Source of the DNA: a virus
Reading direction: 5' to 3' (one strand)
IMG/VR virus record: IMGVR_UViG_3300037258_000514
Location: 111,953 to 175,952 of that record
Length of the DNA stretch: 64,000 nucleotides
Shown piece after piece: positions 15,494-22,602 of the stretch. The translations under genes and the position numbers were made by a program. The notes under the pieces are model-generated. The model was not told the origin of the DNA and made no database searches. It was given only the letters and a program-made list of their open reading frames with translations. Position 1 is the stretch's first letter. Each line of letters begins with the position of its first letter.

Positions 15494-17049
15494 GCTTCAC
15501 CTACTTTCGTATCAAGATTTACAATTCGTCCTTGATCAGAATCTTGCGTTTGTTTTACGTTACTGAATGTGTAAACACCGCTCTTGCTAGCGGATAGATA
15601 CTTTCGATCTGCCATTCTGCGCAGTTCTTCAATCCTCTTTGGATCAGCCCTTATGACTGGAACGATGTAACATGCTGCTTCCTCAAGCGTAATGCGTAAT
15701 TGCCATGCCAACATGCAGCAATCGTGGATATTTCTTGGGGTCCATCCATCCTCGTTAGACGGTAGTGGGTGGTCCAACTTATATTTAGTTTTCCATACGT
15801 CCCACACTGCCATTCTTTCTTCCCTTGTCGGCAAATCAAAGAAGAACGTTCCGAGATTAAATCTGTCCTTTAATTCTGACGACAAGGCACTCTCATCATT
15901 GCAAGTAGCAATCACAAGTGGCTTGCCTGACGCAACAATTGCAGCAAGAGCGTTCTTCAACTGCTGAGTTGACTGTCCAACAAACTGTCCCTTCAACTCA
16001 GAAATGTTATTGATAATAAGTGGAATCTTATACTCTCCAGCCAGCGCCTTCGAGATATAAGATTTGCTGCATCCCTGAATGCCTGCAAACCTAATCGCAA
16101 GCACTTCATTATCAGCCATCCAAGAAAGAATCTGTCCGTGCATTTCCTGCGATACTCCACTGCTATCACCTTTTGATCCTGCAAAGGCTTTCTCAAGTTC
16201 ATCCCAGAATACAAGAACAGTTGGCGGATCTTGGCCGTTCATTACTTTTGTAAGATATTCCTTAATTACAGGAACACCTCTTACATCGTTGAATGATTCT
16301 TTCCCGCCCCAGATTCTCATTCCAGGGTTTTGTTCAATAGCCGCTTTCTTTCTATCCCATAACCGCTTTGAATCTATGCCTTCTTTGGTAAGTGACATAG
16401 CAACAACTTGTTCCGCCGAGAATGCTGCTAACCCTTTGATTGATCTAACAGCACGCTTAATGTCGTCCTCTTCAGGCTTAACTTTCGCTTCTTTGTAAGT
16501 TGACTTACAAAGCTTCTCAACAATTACTTTTAAATCTTCTTCTGTTGGAAGAGGATCTTCAAGTACAAGCATATCCTGCTTTAGTTCAGCGGGCAGTTGA
16601 ATGCCTGGTGTTAGGATAACCAACGTCTTGCGCGAAGATTTGAACTGATCACGCAAATTCCAAATCGCTTGCCCAACGATCGCCTCTGCAAGATCGTGAC
16701 TACCAATAAATCTGTGACCATTGTGGATGAAGATGATTGTCTTTCGATCCACATGTGCAAACAATTTCATTGCGGCGGCAGGATCAGTAATCTGACTTGG
16801 GAGAATGTTCTCCCTCTGTGTTGCAACGCACAGTTGCTGAACCTGATCTTCGCCAGCTTTATTGACAGCTTTTAATCCCGATGAAATATCAAAGCTGATA
16901 AGTGGGGCACCCTCGTTGGCGGTGCCTTTTTCTTCTGTAATTGCGTTAATTTGCTTAATTACGGAAGCAGGGTCAGGTGTTTGGATACACAGCAGAGGTA
17001 CACCAGCGCGTAAAGCAGCTTTAAAGTCTTGTATCAACTTTGTTTCCAT
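15490..17049 (-). CDS. Ycf46-type AAA ATPase with variant Walker A
   Basis: 519 residues. The N-terminal domain has the Ycf46-like layout ('KTIIFIHNGHRF', then 'TLVILTPGIQLPAELK', 'LEDPLPTEEDL'). The AAA part shows a Walker-B-like 'VLVFWDELEKAFAG' near residue 280 before a Walker-A-like 'FAGIQGCSKS' near residue 330, then 'LVIATCNDESALSSELKDRF' with sensor and arginine-finger-like residues. The order (B-like before A) and GxxGxSKS loop differ from standard AAA; I recall related proteins with GPPGSAKS. Probably an ATP-driven remodeller or unfoldase acting with the ycf35-like and DUF2997 proteins; substrate unknown. Confidence 0.8.
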   Translation of the reverse strand: METKLIQDFKAALRAGVPLLCIQTPDPASVIKQINAITEEKGTANEGAPLISFDISSGLKAVNKAGEDQVQQLCVATQRENILPSQITDPAAAMKLFAHVDRKTIIFIHNGHRFIGSHDLAEAIVGQAIWNLRDQFKSSRKTLVILTPGIQLPAELKQDMLVLEDPLPTEEDLKVIVEKLCKSTYKEAKVKPEEDDIKRAVRSIKGLAAFSAEQVVAMSLTKEGIDSKRLWDRKKAAIEQNPGMRIWGGKESFNDVRGVPVIKEYLTKVMNGQDPPTVLVFWDELEKAFAGSKGDSSGVSQEMHGQILSWMADNEVLAIRFAGIQGCSKSYISKALAGEYKIPLIINNISELKGQFVGQSTQQLKNALAAIVASGKPLVIATCNDESALSSELKDRFNLGTFFFDLPTREERMAVWDVWKTKYKLDHPLPSNEDGWTPRNIHDCCMLAWQLRITLEEAACYIVPVIRADPKRIEELRRMADRKYLSASKSGVYTFSNVKQTQDSDQGRIVNLDTKVGEA

Positions 17050-17054
17050 TAAAT

Positions 17055-17867
17055 CTATTTCCTTCCTCTCATCGATTTTATTAGTTCATCAACTGTTGTT
17101 ATCTTGCTCTCAAAATCTAAGAAGATTCTTTCAATATCTTTCGTTAAATCTTCTTTTGTTTTTTCCCTGCGCATTTGAAGCGCTTGTTTAAATCCAATTC
17201 GAAATCCTACGAGTAAAAATCCTTTTCGTTGCGATTCTGGTTCAAGAATTTTATGGCAAGCTGTACAGACCGTTATACCATTCATTAAATCATATTGAAG
17301 TTCGGGAAATGCTCGTCGTGGTTTAAGATGATGAGCGTGGCGATCTTTTCCTTTTACTATTTTTTCGCAAATTCTACAAGTATCCTTATCTCTTTTGTAA
17401 ACCGCTTGTCGCCATTCATAATATTGAATGCCTCCTTGCGTATCGAGAGTAGCGCGTGCTCGTTGACTTTTAATTCTTCGTGCAAGAATTTCTTTTGCTT
17501 TTTCTTCTCCGTGAATTTCCTGGAGAGTTTTACCACGAAGTTTATCGCCTAGAATATTACCAGCTTTTACTATGTTCATAAGCATCTCATTTGCGCGTTC
17601 ACCATAAGTCTCAGTTAAAGACTCTCCTTTATTATGCGGCTGCCGTGCTCTTGCTTTTTTGATTAGTTCGGCTGCCCTTTCCTCTCCGTACAGTTCAACA
17701 TACGATTTGCCTACTGTGCGACCTTTTCTCCCTTTTAAAGCCTTTGAAATTTTCTCAGCTATACACAGTTTTTCTGCTTGAGATCGCGTAGATGCTTGGG
17801 CAATTGCAAACAAACGCCTCTCCTCGATCCATATTTTATAGCGCTCTGGATTCAGAGGAGCAGGCAT
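17055..17867 (-). CDS. HNH homing-type endonuclease with NUMOD-like repeats
   Basis: 270 residues. N-terminus MPAPLNPERYKIW is shared with the gene at 4460. The middle has three repeats of a Y-G-E-E/R-A pattern (YVELYGEERAAELIKKAR; ETYGERANEMLM; EIHGEEKAKEIL). The HNH core is visible near residues 170-215: 'CRICEK', 'RHAHHLKP', 'NGITVCTACHK'. It lies 5 bases upstream of the AAA gene and 3 bases from the other neighbour, consistent with a clean insertion. Confidence 0.85.
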   Translation of the reverse strand: MPAPLNPERYKIWIEERRLFAIAQASTRSQAEKLCIAEKISKALKGRKGRTVGKSYVELYGEERAAELIKKARARQPHNKGESLTETYGERANEMLMNIVKAGNILGDKLRGKTLQEIHGEEKAKEILARRIKSQRARATLDTQGGIQYYEWRQAVYKRDKDTCRICEKIVKGKDRHAHHLKPRRAFPELQYDLMNGITVCTACHKILEPESQRKGFLLVGFRIGFKQALQMRREKTKEDLTKDIERIFLDFESKITTVDELIKSMRGRK

Positions 17868-17870
17868 TAA

Positions 17871-18116
17871 TTATTTTCCTTCCCTTCTTTCTTTTAGATA
17901 ATCTTCTAACTCATCGGGTAATCCATCAGCATCTATATGCTCCATATACGATGTAGGAACATAGTGACGCCACGCTCCGCTTCGGCTAACAACTAACGTG
18001 TCCTCGCCATTATTAGGATCTTTGTAACCAGATTCGTCGTCTGTTCCGAGAAGCTCCCATCCATACGCTGTTAGCAATGTGTGTGCTTCATCGTTTATCG
18101 GTCCTTGCGTTAGCAT
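17871..18116 (-). CDS. hypothetical protein (81 aa)
   Basis: The core 'LTAYGWELLGTDDESGYKDP' followed by 'WRHYVP' suggests a small alpha/beta fold. No recognised family. Confidence 0.65.
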   Translation of the reverse strand: MLTQGPINDEAHTLLTAYGWELLGTDDESGYKDPNNGEDTLVVSRSGAWRHYVPTSYMEHIDADGLPDELEDYLKERREGK

Positions 18117-18360
18117 TACCTTCCTTTCTGTTTACACCATCTACGATTGAGTTCTTTTCATGCATGCGGATAAACTCTTTCATTGCTTCGATTACATCCA
18201 TGCGATCCGCATTACCTGTGTAAAACATGTTCTTTCCATGAAATTGAAATAGCAAAAGAGAGAAACCATACCCCTTTGGCAAACGCTCTCGAATAGCCCG
18301 ACCTACTAACTCTAAGGCTTTTTCTGCTTGTGTATCTCTTACTTGATAATCGGATGTCAT
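18088..18360 (-). CDS. conserved hypothetical protein (90 aa)
   Basis: ATG 18360 has GGAG upstream and overlaps the membrane gene's stop. 'LPKGYGFSLLLFQFHG' then 'YTGNADRMDVIEAMKEFI' matches a small phage family of unknown function that I remember with the same L-P-x-G-x-G-F and N-x-x-R-x-D pattern. Confidence 0.7.
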   Translation of the reverse strand: MTSDYQVRDTQAEKALELVGRAIRERLPKGYGFSLLLFQFHGKNMFYTGNADRMDVIEAMKEFIRMHEKNSIVDGVNRKEGNANARTDKR

Positions 18361-18554
18361 TAACTCTCCAATGCTGCCGCGATCCCCATCCATGCCAGGC
18401 ATGCAGGGAAAATTGCGGCAGTTCCAACTGCAATCATCAATAGAACAGTAAAAAATTTCTGCACAAATGATGTTGGTTTACAGAGCTCCCAAACAAGTAC
18501 TGGAGGAGTTGCTGTAATAATGATTGCAACAACTGTTGCAATTAGGAATCCCAT
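18360..18554 (-). CDS. two-helix membrane protein (64 aa)
   Basis: Two hydrophobic segments (residues 3-20 and 34-60) with almost no charged loops. Function unknown; could be an early inner-membrane modifier. Confidence 0.65.
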   Translation of the reverse strand: MGFLIATVVAIIITATPPVLVWELCKPTSFVQKFFTVLLMIAVGTAAIFPACLAWMGIAAALES

Positions 18555-18557
18555 AAG

Positions 18558-18875
18558 TTATATTCCTTTCAAGGTCCGAATAAATATATCTAACTTTTGA
18601 AGATCTTCTTCGCTAGTCCATATTGGAAGTGCGCTACGAAGCCCTTGCGCAACCATATTAGCCGTTCCCTTACTCAATCTAAGATTGTTGTGGAATGCTA
18701 CAATTCCATTTGCTCCTTTTCGGAGCATCTCTGTATTACGAATGGGACCAGCAGCTCTTCCAAATTCTTTCCAATTGGCGGGCGTAGGGTCAACAGGTAG
18801 AATACAAATGTTCTCAGCGACGTAACGTGATTGAAGGTCCGCTCCAGGAGCTTCACCCTCAATCACTGTAAACAC
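18558..18875 (-). CDS. SLOG-family (YspA/DUF2493-like) protein, short N-terminus
   Basis: 105 residues with the SLOG nucleotide-binding pattern: 'GEAPGADLQSRYVAEN', 'FGRAAGPIRNTEML', 'ANGIVAFH' and 'SKGTANMVAQG'. The usual first strand (G-x-R-x-x-x-D) is missing, so the protein is N-terminally short compared with the family. Such proteins are proposed to sense nucleotide-derived ligands; role in the phage unknown. Confidence 0.75.
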   Translation of the reverse strand: MFTVIEGEAPGADLQSRYVAENICILPVDPTPANWKEFGRAAGPIRNTEMLRKGANGIVAFHNNLRLSKGTANMVAQGLRSALPIWTSEEDLQKLDIFIRTLKGI

Positions 18876-19062
18876 ACCAAGTTCCTGTTTTACGTTGCTC
18901 GTAAACTTTTGTTACTTTCCACTCCCCATCATCACCATCAAACTTAACGATGAGTCCTTCTTTTAATTTCCACCGAGCGTCTACCCAAACAACTTTGCTT
19001 ACTTCGATTAAAGCATCTGTAAGAAGCTGACGACGTTTAACTTCGATTTGAATCATTTCCAT
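18859..19062 (-). CDS. hypothetical protein (67 aa)
   Basis: Beta-rich (KLKEGLIVKFDGDDGEWKVT), perhaps a small SH3- or OB-like barrel. Start ATG with AAGGA upstream. Overlaps the SLOG gene by 17 bases. Confidence 0.6.
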   Translation of the reverse strand: MEMIQIEVKRRQLLTDALIEVSKVVWVDARWKLKEGLIVKFDGDDGEWKVTKVYEQRKTGTWCVYSD

Positions 19063-19367
19063 TAACTAATCCTTTTCTTCTTTTGTGCAAATTCTTCTGC
19101 ATCTATCCGCTGATTTGTCCAGTAAATGTCTTCCGGAGAATCATCGTCCCTAACGTAGAGACCTACGTATTGCGGGTAGATAAATTGGTTAGCAAATTTC
19201 CCTTTACTATCCGCTAACATGAGGGCATCGTACAATTCTTCAGGGAAGCCGTTCGGGCCATGATACTGGTAAATCTTACCTGAATTAAAGCAGATTTCGA
19301 GTGTTTTCTCATGTTTATTATACCCGATGCTGCGAATGTTAGAGCTTTTAACGAGTGTGTGGTTCAT
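19062..19367 (-). CDS. KTSC-domain protein
   Basis: 101 residues: 'SSNIRSIGYNKHEKTLEICF' then 'GKIYQYHG' and 'ADSKGKFANQFI' is the KTSC domain, often found beside nucleic-acid enzymes and proposed to bind RNA or proteins. No partner domain here. Confidence 0.8.
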   Translation of the reverse strand: MNHTLVKSSNIRSIGYNKHEKTLEICFNSGKIYQYHGPNGFPEELYDALMLADSKGKFANQFIYPQYVGLYVRDDDSPEDIYWTNQRIDAEEFAQKKKRIS

Positions 19368-19640
19368 TTATTTCTCCTGTTCGAGAACAGCATCAACGAC
19401 AGCTCGATGTACATCGTTCATAGAATCGTTGCGTGATTCAATTAGTTCTTCGACTCTATTCGCGATTAAATTTGCATGTTGAAATGCTCTGCTCTCTTTT
19501 GTTTTGCTTCCGGGTCGGTGAAACATACAATAGTCATTCATTGATGTTGGATCCCAAGAACAACCGCACATTTTCTTACAATGCGCGCATTCTCCATGTG
19601 TCATCGTACCCATATCTTTATGACAATGAGGGCATTCCAT
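19368..19640 (-). CDS. cysteine-rich protein (90 aa)
   Basis: ATG 19640 overlaps the previous stop (TAATG). CPHC, CAHC and CGC plus a Cys/His pair (CMFH) suggest one or two zinc sites in residues 2-45, then a helical tail. No recognised family. Confidence 0.7.
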   Translation of the reverse strand: MECPHCHKDMGTMTHGECAHCKKMCGCSWDPTSMNDYCMFHRPGSKTKESRAFQHANLIANRVEELIESRNDSMNDVHRAVVDAVLEQEK

Positions 19641-20029
19641 TAGTATAACGCCTTTCCGCAAAGTCTATTTGCTAGATTAGAATAACGAATTTGTCTCATT
19701 CTCTTTACAAAATTCTTTCGCTCGTCTCCTTTTAGGTTGTAGGGTGTACCATACATATCCATGCGATCTGCATCGAGGGTTACTTCGATTCTCGCTGCTT
19801 TTGTTATGCGTTCGCCAGGATCAACAGAAGCTTCAACATCAGCTCCAATGGCATCCCACGTCCTACCGCATGCCTGTACGAATTGTTGTTTCTCTTCTTT
19901 TGTAAACTCAGGATAATTACCTTTCCCTTCACAATCTTCGCAGTCTTTTCTTTCTTTCATTGCACTGCCAACGATTGTAAGATTGTTTGGGAAGTATCCT
20001 GCACCTTTACAAAAATCACAGATTCTCAT
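19640..20029 (-). CDS. DnaJ-type zinc-finger protein (129 aa)
   Basis: ATG 20029 has GGAGG upstream. CDFCKGAG and CEDCEGKG are CxxCxGxG repeats as in the DnaJ cysteine-rich domain, but no J-domain is present. The C-terminal helical part is unrecognised. Possibly a small chaperone-like or adaptor protein. Confidence 0.7.
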   Translation of the reverse strand: MRICDFCKGAGYFPNNLTIVGSAMKERKDCEDCEGKGNYPEFTKEEKQQFVQACGRTWDAIGADVEASVDPGERITKAARIEVTLDADRMDMYGTPYNLKGDERKNFVKRMRQIRYSNLANRLCGKALY

Positions 20030-20044
20030 TCTTAACCCTCCACT

Positions 20045-20065
20045 CTGCCCTCTGTCACAGGGCAG
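20045..20065. other. intergenic hairpin, loop CTGTCAC
   Basis: 7-bp stem CTGCCCT/AGGGCAG with the 7-base loop CTGTCAC (plus strand), the same loop as the hairpin at 24364. Confidence 0.5.
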
Positions 20066-20073
20066 TAGCAAGA

Positions 20074-20211
20074 CTAAGTCTTTTCTTTAGCAAGACGTTT
20101 TAATCGTCGTAAAGCTTTGCAGACATCACATCCTCGACCTGTACAGAGGTTAAAGAATTGATGTCCTAACCCACGATAATCAAGCAGTAGATTTATTATC
20201 TGTTTCGGAAT
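20074..20211 (-). CDS. possible 45-aa protein with ATT start
   Basis: Open frame whose only well-placed signal is AGGAGG six bases before an ATT codon at 20211; CTG codons follow further in. The product contains FFNLCTGRGCDVCKALRRLK, a C-x(4)-C-x2-C motif and a basic tail. It overlaps the end of the gene at 20180 by 32 bases in another frame. Start assignment is tentative. Confidence 0.4.
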   Translation of the reverse strand: MPKQIINLLLDYRGLGHQFFNLCTGRGCDVCKALRRLKRLAKEKT

Positions 20212-20680
20212 GAACTGCCTCCTGTACTGGCGGTATGTGTGCTCTTAGCTCTGCTGCTATTCTTTCTCTCTCAGCTTTGTTTGTTACTGCAACTTGCCGA
20301 CGACGACTCATCTCAGCTGATCGTGCTTCAGGTGAAAGTGTATCCCAGAAACTCCTGATCTTCTTCTTACGAGGCTTTGCAACGAGCTTTTTCTTCTTTG
20401 CCAATGGAGTCTTACCCAATTTCTTGAACTTCCTCCATCGTGCTTTCTGCGCAGCAGCAATCTTTCGCTTGCCTGCAGATGAGATCTTATGGATCGTTAT
20501 TTCCGGCCAGCCCGGATCTACGATGGGTTCATATGCAAACACCTCAACATAACCTTCGTCCTGTGAAAAAGGTGAATGGGCTTTTCCCACAAGCATCTCA
20601 AGCAACAGTGAATCATTTTCATCTTCGGCAAATAGTGCAAATTTGTATTTGCCTGTCATGTGTTTTATTTGTACTCTCAT
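20180..20680 (-). CDS. basic hypothetical protein (166 aa)
   Basis: An alpha/beta N-terminal half, then an extremely basic segment (about 75-140) with a 'WDTLSPEARSAEMSRRR' motif like those of DNA-binding NUMOD-type helices. Probably binds nucleic acid. Confidence 0.65.
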   Translation of the reverse strand: MRVQIKHMTGKYKFALFAEDENDSLLLEMLVGKAHSPFSQDEGYVEVFAYEPIVDPGWPEITIHKISSAGKRKIAAAQKARWRKFKKLGKTPLAKKKKLVAKPRKKKIRSFWDTLSPEARSAEMSRRRQVAVTNKAERERIAAELRAHIPPVQEAVHSETDNKSTA

Positions 20681-20696
20681 TTACTCTCCTTTTGTG

Positions 20697-20969
20697 TTAG
20701 TAGTTAACATACTCTTTCGTTTTATCTGCATTAGGACGACGGCGACCTGTTTCAGGATGACGCATCCATCCATCCGGTTCACCTTTACCATCCCAAACTG
20801 CTAAGGCGACAACTGCCGCCTCTACAGTATCGTATCACCAACTATTGCTTAACCACTCCGCGTTAGTTGGTCCATAGATAATCCTCGCACGATCGAACGT
20901 TAGAGGAACTACCCATGCAGAATTTCCATCTTCAAAATCTTTCTGTGTGATATAATATTCTTCTTTCAT
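20697..20969 (-). pseudogene. gene interrupted by an in-frame TGA (90 codons)
   Basis: ATG 20969 has AGGAG correctly spaced. The frame runs 44 codons, meets TGA at 20835-20837, then continues as clear protein-like sequence (TVEAAVVALAVWDGKGEP, then GWMRHPETGRRRP) to TAA at 20697. The second half resembles the C-terminus of a small phage protein family. TGG to TGA would explain it. Genuine nonsense mutation, sequencing error or readthrough cannot be separated here; TGA is a normal stop in neighbouring genes. Confidence 0.6.
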
Positions 20970-20983
20970 AAACATCTCCTCTG

Positions 20984-21487
20984 CTATTTGCTTTGATTTA
21001 CTTTGACTCTGCGTGATCGTTTTACTGAGGGACGATGCACGGGTAAGAGCGTTAGTTTCTGCGCAATGATGTTTTTAAACTTCGTAAGATAATACGCAGT
21101 ACCATCAGTGCCTTCTGCTAAGATGTTTTCAAGCATAACAGGATACACTTTGCACGTCTTGTACTTACTTGAAAGTGTATTTTGCCACAACTTTTTTAGA
21201 GCCACCTTTGCATCTTTCTGCGTTTTATAGGCATGGAAGCCGTTTGGATATTGGTATCCATCATCTGCAGAAATAAAGCGTTCTGTCCAACCACTCTGAT
21301 CAAGTTCTCGTGTTACTTGCACTCCCTCGCGAAAAGAGAAGTTTCTGAACGGAGAAAGATAGTGATATGGAATCTCCTCTTTGTCTTCGCCAATGATCGG
21401 GATTGATACTCTCTGAAGTATCTTCCATGCTTTTACTTTCTTTCTGAGCATCGGTCTATGCACTTTACTTACTGTTGCTAAACACAT
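20984..21487 (-). CDS. hypothetical protein (167 aa)
   Basis: ATG 21487 follows AAGGAGG. Begins MCLATVSKVHRP, like short phage proteins of the M-C-L-A-T type; central 'GYQYPNGFHAYKT' near residue 80 and a very basic C-terminus. Function unknown. Confidence 0.7.
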   Translation of the reverse strand: MCLATVSKVHRPMLRKKVKAWKILQRVSIPIIGEDKEEIPYHYLSPFRNFSFREGVQVTRELDQSGWTERFISADDGYQYPNGFHAYKTQKDAKVALKKLWQNTLSSKYKTCKVYPVMLENILAEGTDGTAYYLTKFKNIIAQKLTLLPVHRPSVKRSRRVKVNQSK

Positions 21488-21597
21488 CTTTACCTCCTTG
21501 GAAGTTGTCCCTACTACACTCAAAGGTACTTGTGCAAGTGCTATATACCACCTACACTTTCATTAAACGTGCCGGCGTTCGTCCTTTGAATGTAGAA

Positions 21598-21615
21598 GGC
21601 ACAGCTTCCTGTGCC
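21598..21615. other. intergenic hairpin
   Basis: 7-bp stem GGCACAG/CTGTGCC with loop CTTC, between two minus-strand genes. Confidence 0.45.
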
Positions 21616-21621
21616 CTGTTA

Positions 21622-21822
21622 CTAGTCTTCCCATTGAACTAAGTCGATTGTTGGCATTTCTTCACCGGACATTTCAACGGGAATACTCCAAAAGTATCCG
21701 CCTGCTCTACCAATTAAATCTATTTCCTTTTCAATCGTTTCTCCGTTATACTTTACGGATGAAATGTGCGGACGCATATTTTCAGGATCTTTTTCCATTT
21801 CAACTTCAATTGTAAATTTCAT
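21622..21822 (-). CDS. hypothetical protein (66 aa)
   Basis: Beta-rich acidic protein ending DLVQWED. GGAG lies before the ATG. No recognised family. Confidence 0.65.
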   Translation of the reverse strand: MKFTIEVEMEKDPENMRPHISSVKYNGETIEKEIDLIGRAGGYFWSIPVEMSGEEMPTIDLVQWED

Positions 21823-21831
21823 CTTCTCCTT

Positions 21832-22101
21832 TCAGAAGCTCGGATCTGACTGCCTTTTCTTCGAAGCCTTTCTGATTAAGACATTTTCTAACCAAACAGG
21901 AGCGTTGATCTTGTAGAGAGTGTCACGATAGAACACACTCCATTTTCCGGTTTCGCCATCGTACTGCCAATATACATCTTCAAAGAACACTATCCACGGT
22001 CTGTGGTCTTTAAAGCATGTACTAACAATACGCTCACGTACCTTTCCACTACCAAGTAGTTCGCTGTCTAATAACAAGGTTCGCTTTCCCTCTTGTTTCA
22101 T
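21832..22101 (-). CDS. hypothetical protein (89 aa)
   Basis: Tryptophan-rich beta protein (WIVFFEDVYWQYD) with a basic C-terminus. Starts in an ATGA overlap with the 35-aa gene at 22098. No recognised family. Confidence 0.65.
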   Translation of the reverse strand: MKQEGKRTLLLDSELLGSGKVRERIVSTCFKDHRPWIVFFEDVYWQYDGETGKWSVFYRDTLYKINAPVWLENVLIRKASKKRQSDPSF

Positions 22102-22330
22102 GTTTGTGACTGCATAGTAATTGGTAATGATTCCTCCTGTTCGATTTCTTTCTTATTTTTTTCATACATAGCAAAAGCTGCTTTCCATTGCTTGTCCGTA
22201 GCCATAACATTACCTCAAACATCTTATCGGTAAGAGTCTTGAGATCGGTTGCAGTTGCAGTTGAGAAACCTGAAAGGTCAACTTTGCTTACAGGCTTCAA
22301 TAGGAACGGATCAGGATGTTTTAATATCAT
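22049..22330 (-). CDS. hypothetical protein, C-terminal half doubtful (up to 93 aa)
   Basis: The first 40 residues (MILKHPDPFLLKPVSKVDLS...) look genuine. Beyond codon 40 the frame runs through two other genes in other frames and becomes basic and cysteine-rich, as an out-of-frame translation would. Either a long overlap or a small indel has changed its original end. Confidence 0.45.
   Translation of the reverse strand: MILKHPDPFLLKPVSKVDLSGFSTATATDLKTLTDKMFEVMLWLRTSNGKQLLLCMKKIRKKSNRRNHYQLLCSHKHETRGKANLVIRQRTTW
22098..22205 (-). CDS. possible 35-aa protein
   Basis: ATG 22205 with GAGGT upstream; ends in an ATGA overlap with the next gene. Sequence begins MATDKQWKAAFAMYEKNK, resembling the C-terminal ATDEQWEEAAKK of the protein at 26162. 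Could be the shifted end of the preceding gene. Confidence 0.45.
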   Translation of the reverse strand: MATDKQWKAAFAMYEKNKKEIEQEESLPITMQSQT

Positions 22331-22571
22331 CTTTCTCCTTTAAACCAAAAAGGCTTTCTCCTCTAACAAACACCTTCCAGTAATTAAAATCTAACGTATG
22401 AGAATACGAAAAGCTATCCTCTAACTCTACGCCTTCTTCATCGTTTGCGCGTTGAATTGCTTGTTCTGGTGAATCTGCCTCTACTTCAATGCTTTGATAG
22501 TAGAGTTCAGGACGTTCAACGATGTATTTCACTTTACCTCCTTCAAAAGTAATCCTTCCTGTGCATATCAC
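22311..22571 (-). CDS. hypothetical protein (86 aa)
   Basis: Pattern 'YQSIEVEADSPEQAIQRAND' is the common short phage module in which a strand is followed by A-x-x-x-A-E/Q-x-A. Function unknown. Confidence 0.65.
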   Translation of the reverse strand: MICTGRITFEGGKVKYIVERPELYYQSIEVEADSPEQAIQRANDEEGVELEDSFSYSHTLDFNYWKVFVRGESLFGLKEKDDIKTS

Positions 22572-22581
22572 TATGCACAGG
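22558..22581. other. intergenic hairpin
   Basis: 10-bp perfect stem CCTGTGCATA/TATGCACAGG around TCAC, upstream of the gene at 22311 on the minus strand. Confidence 0.5.
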
Positions 22582-22602
22582 CCACATTACTCTATATGCT
22601 TA

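Noticed and set aside
20835-20837. Global reassignment of TGA to tryptophan
   Set aside because: Many neighbouring genes end in TGA within ATGA overlaps, so only a local event is plausible.
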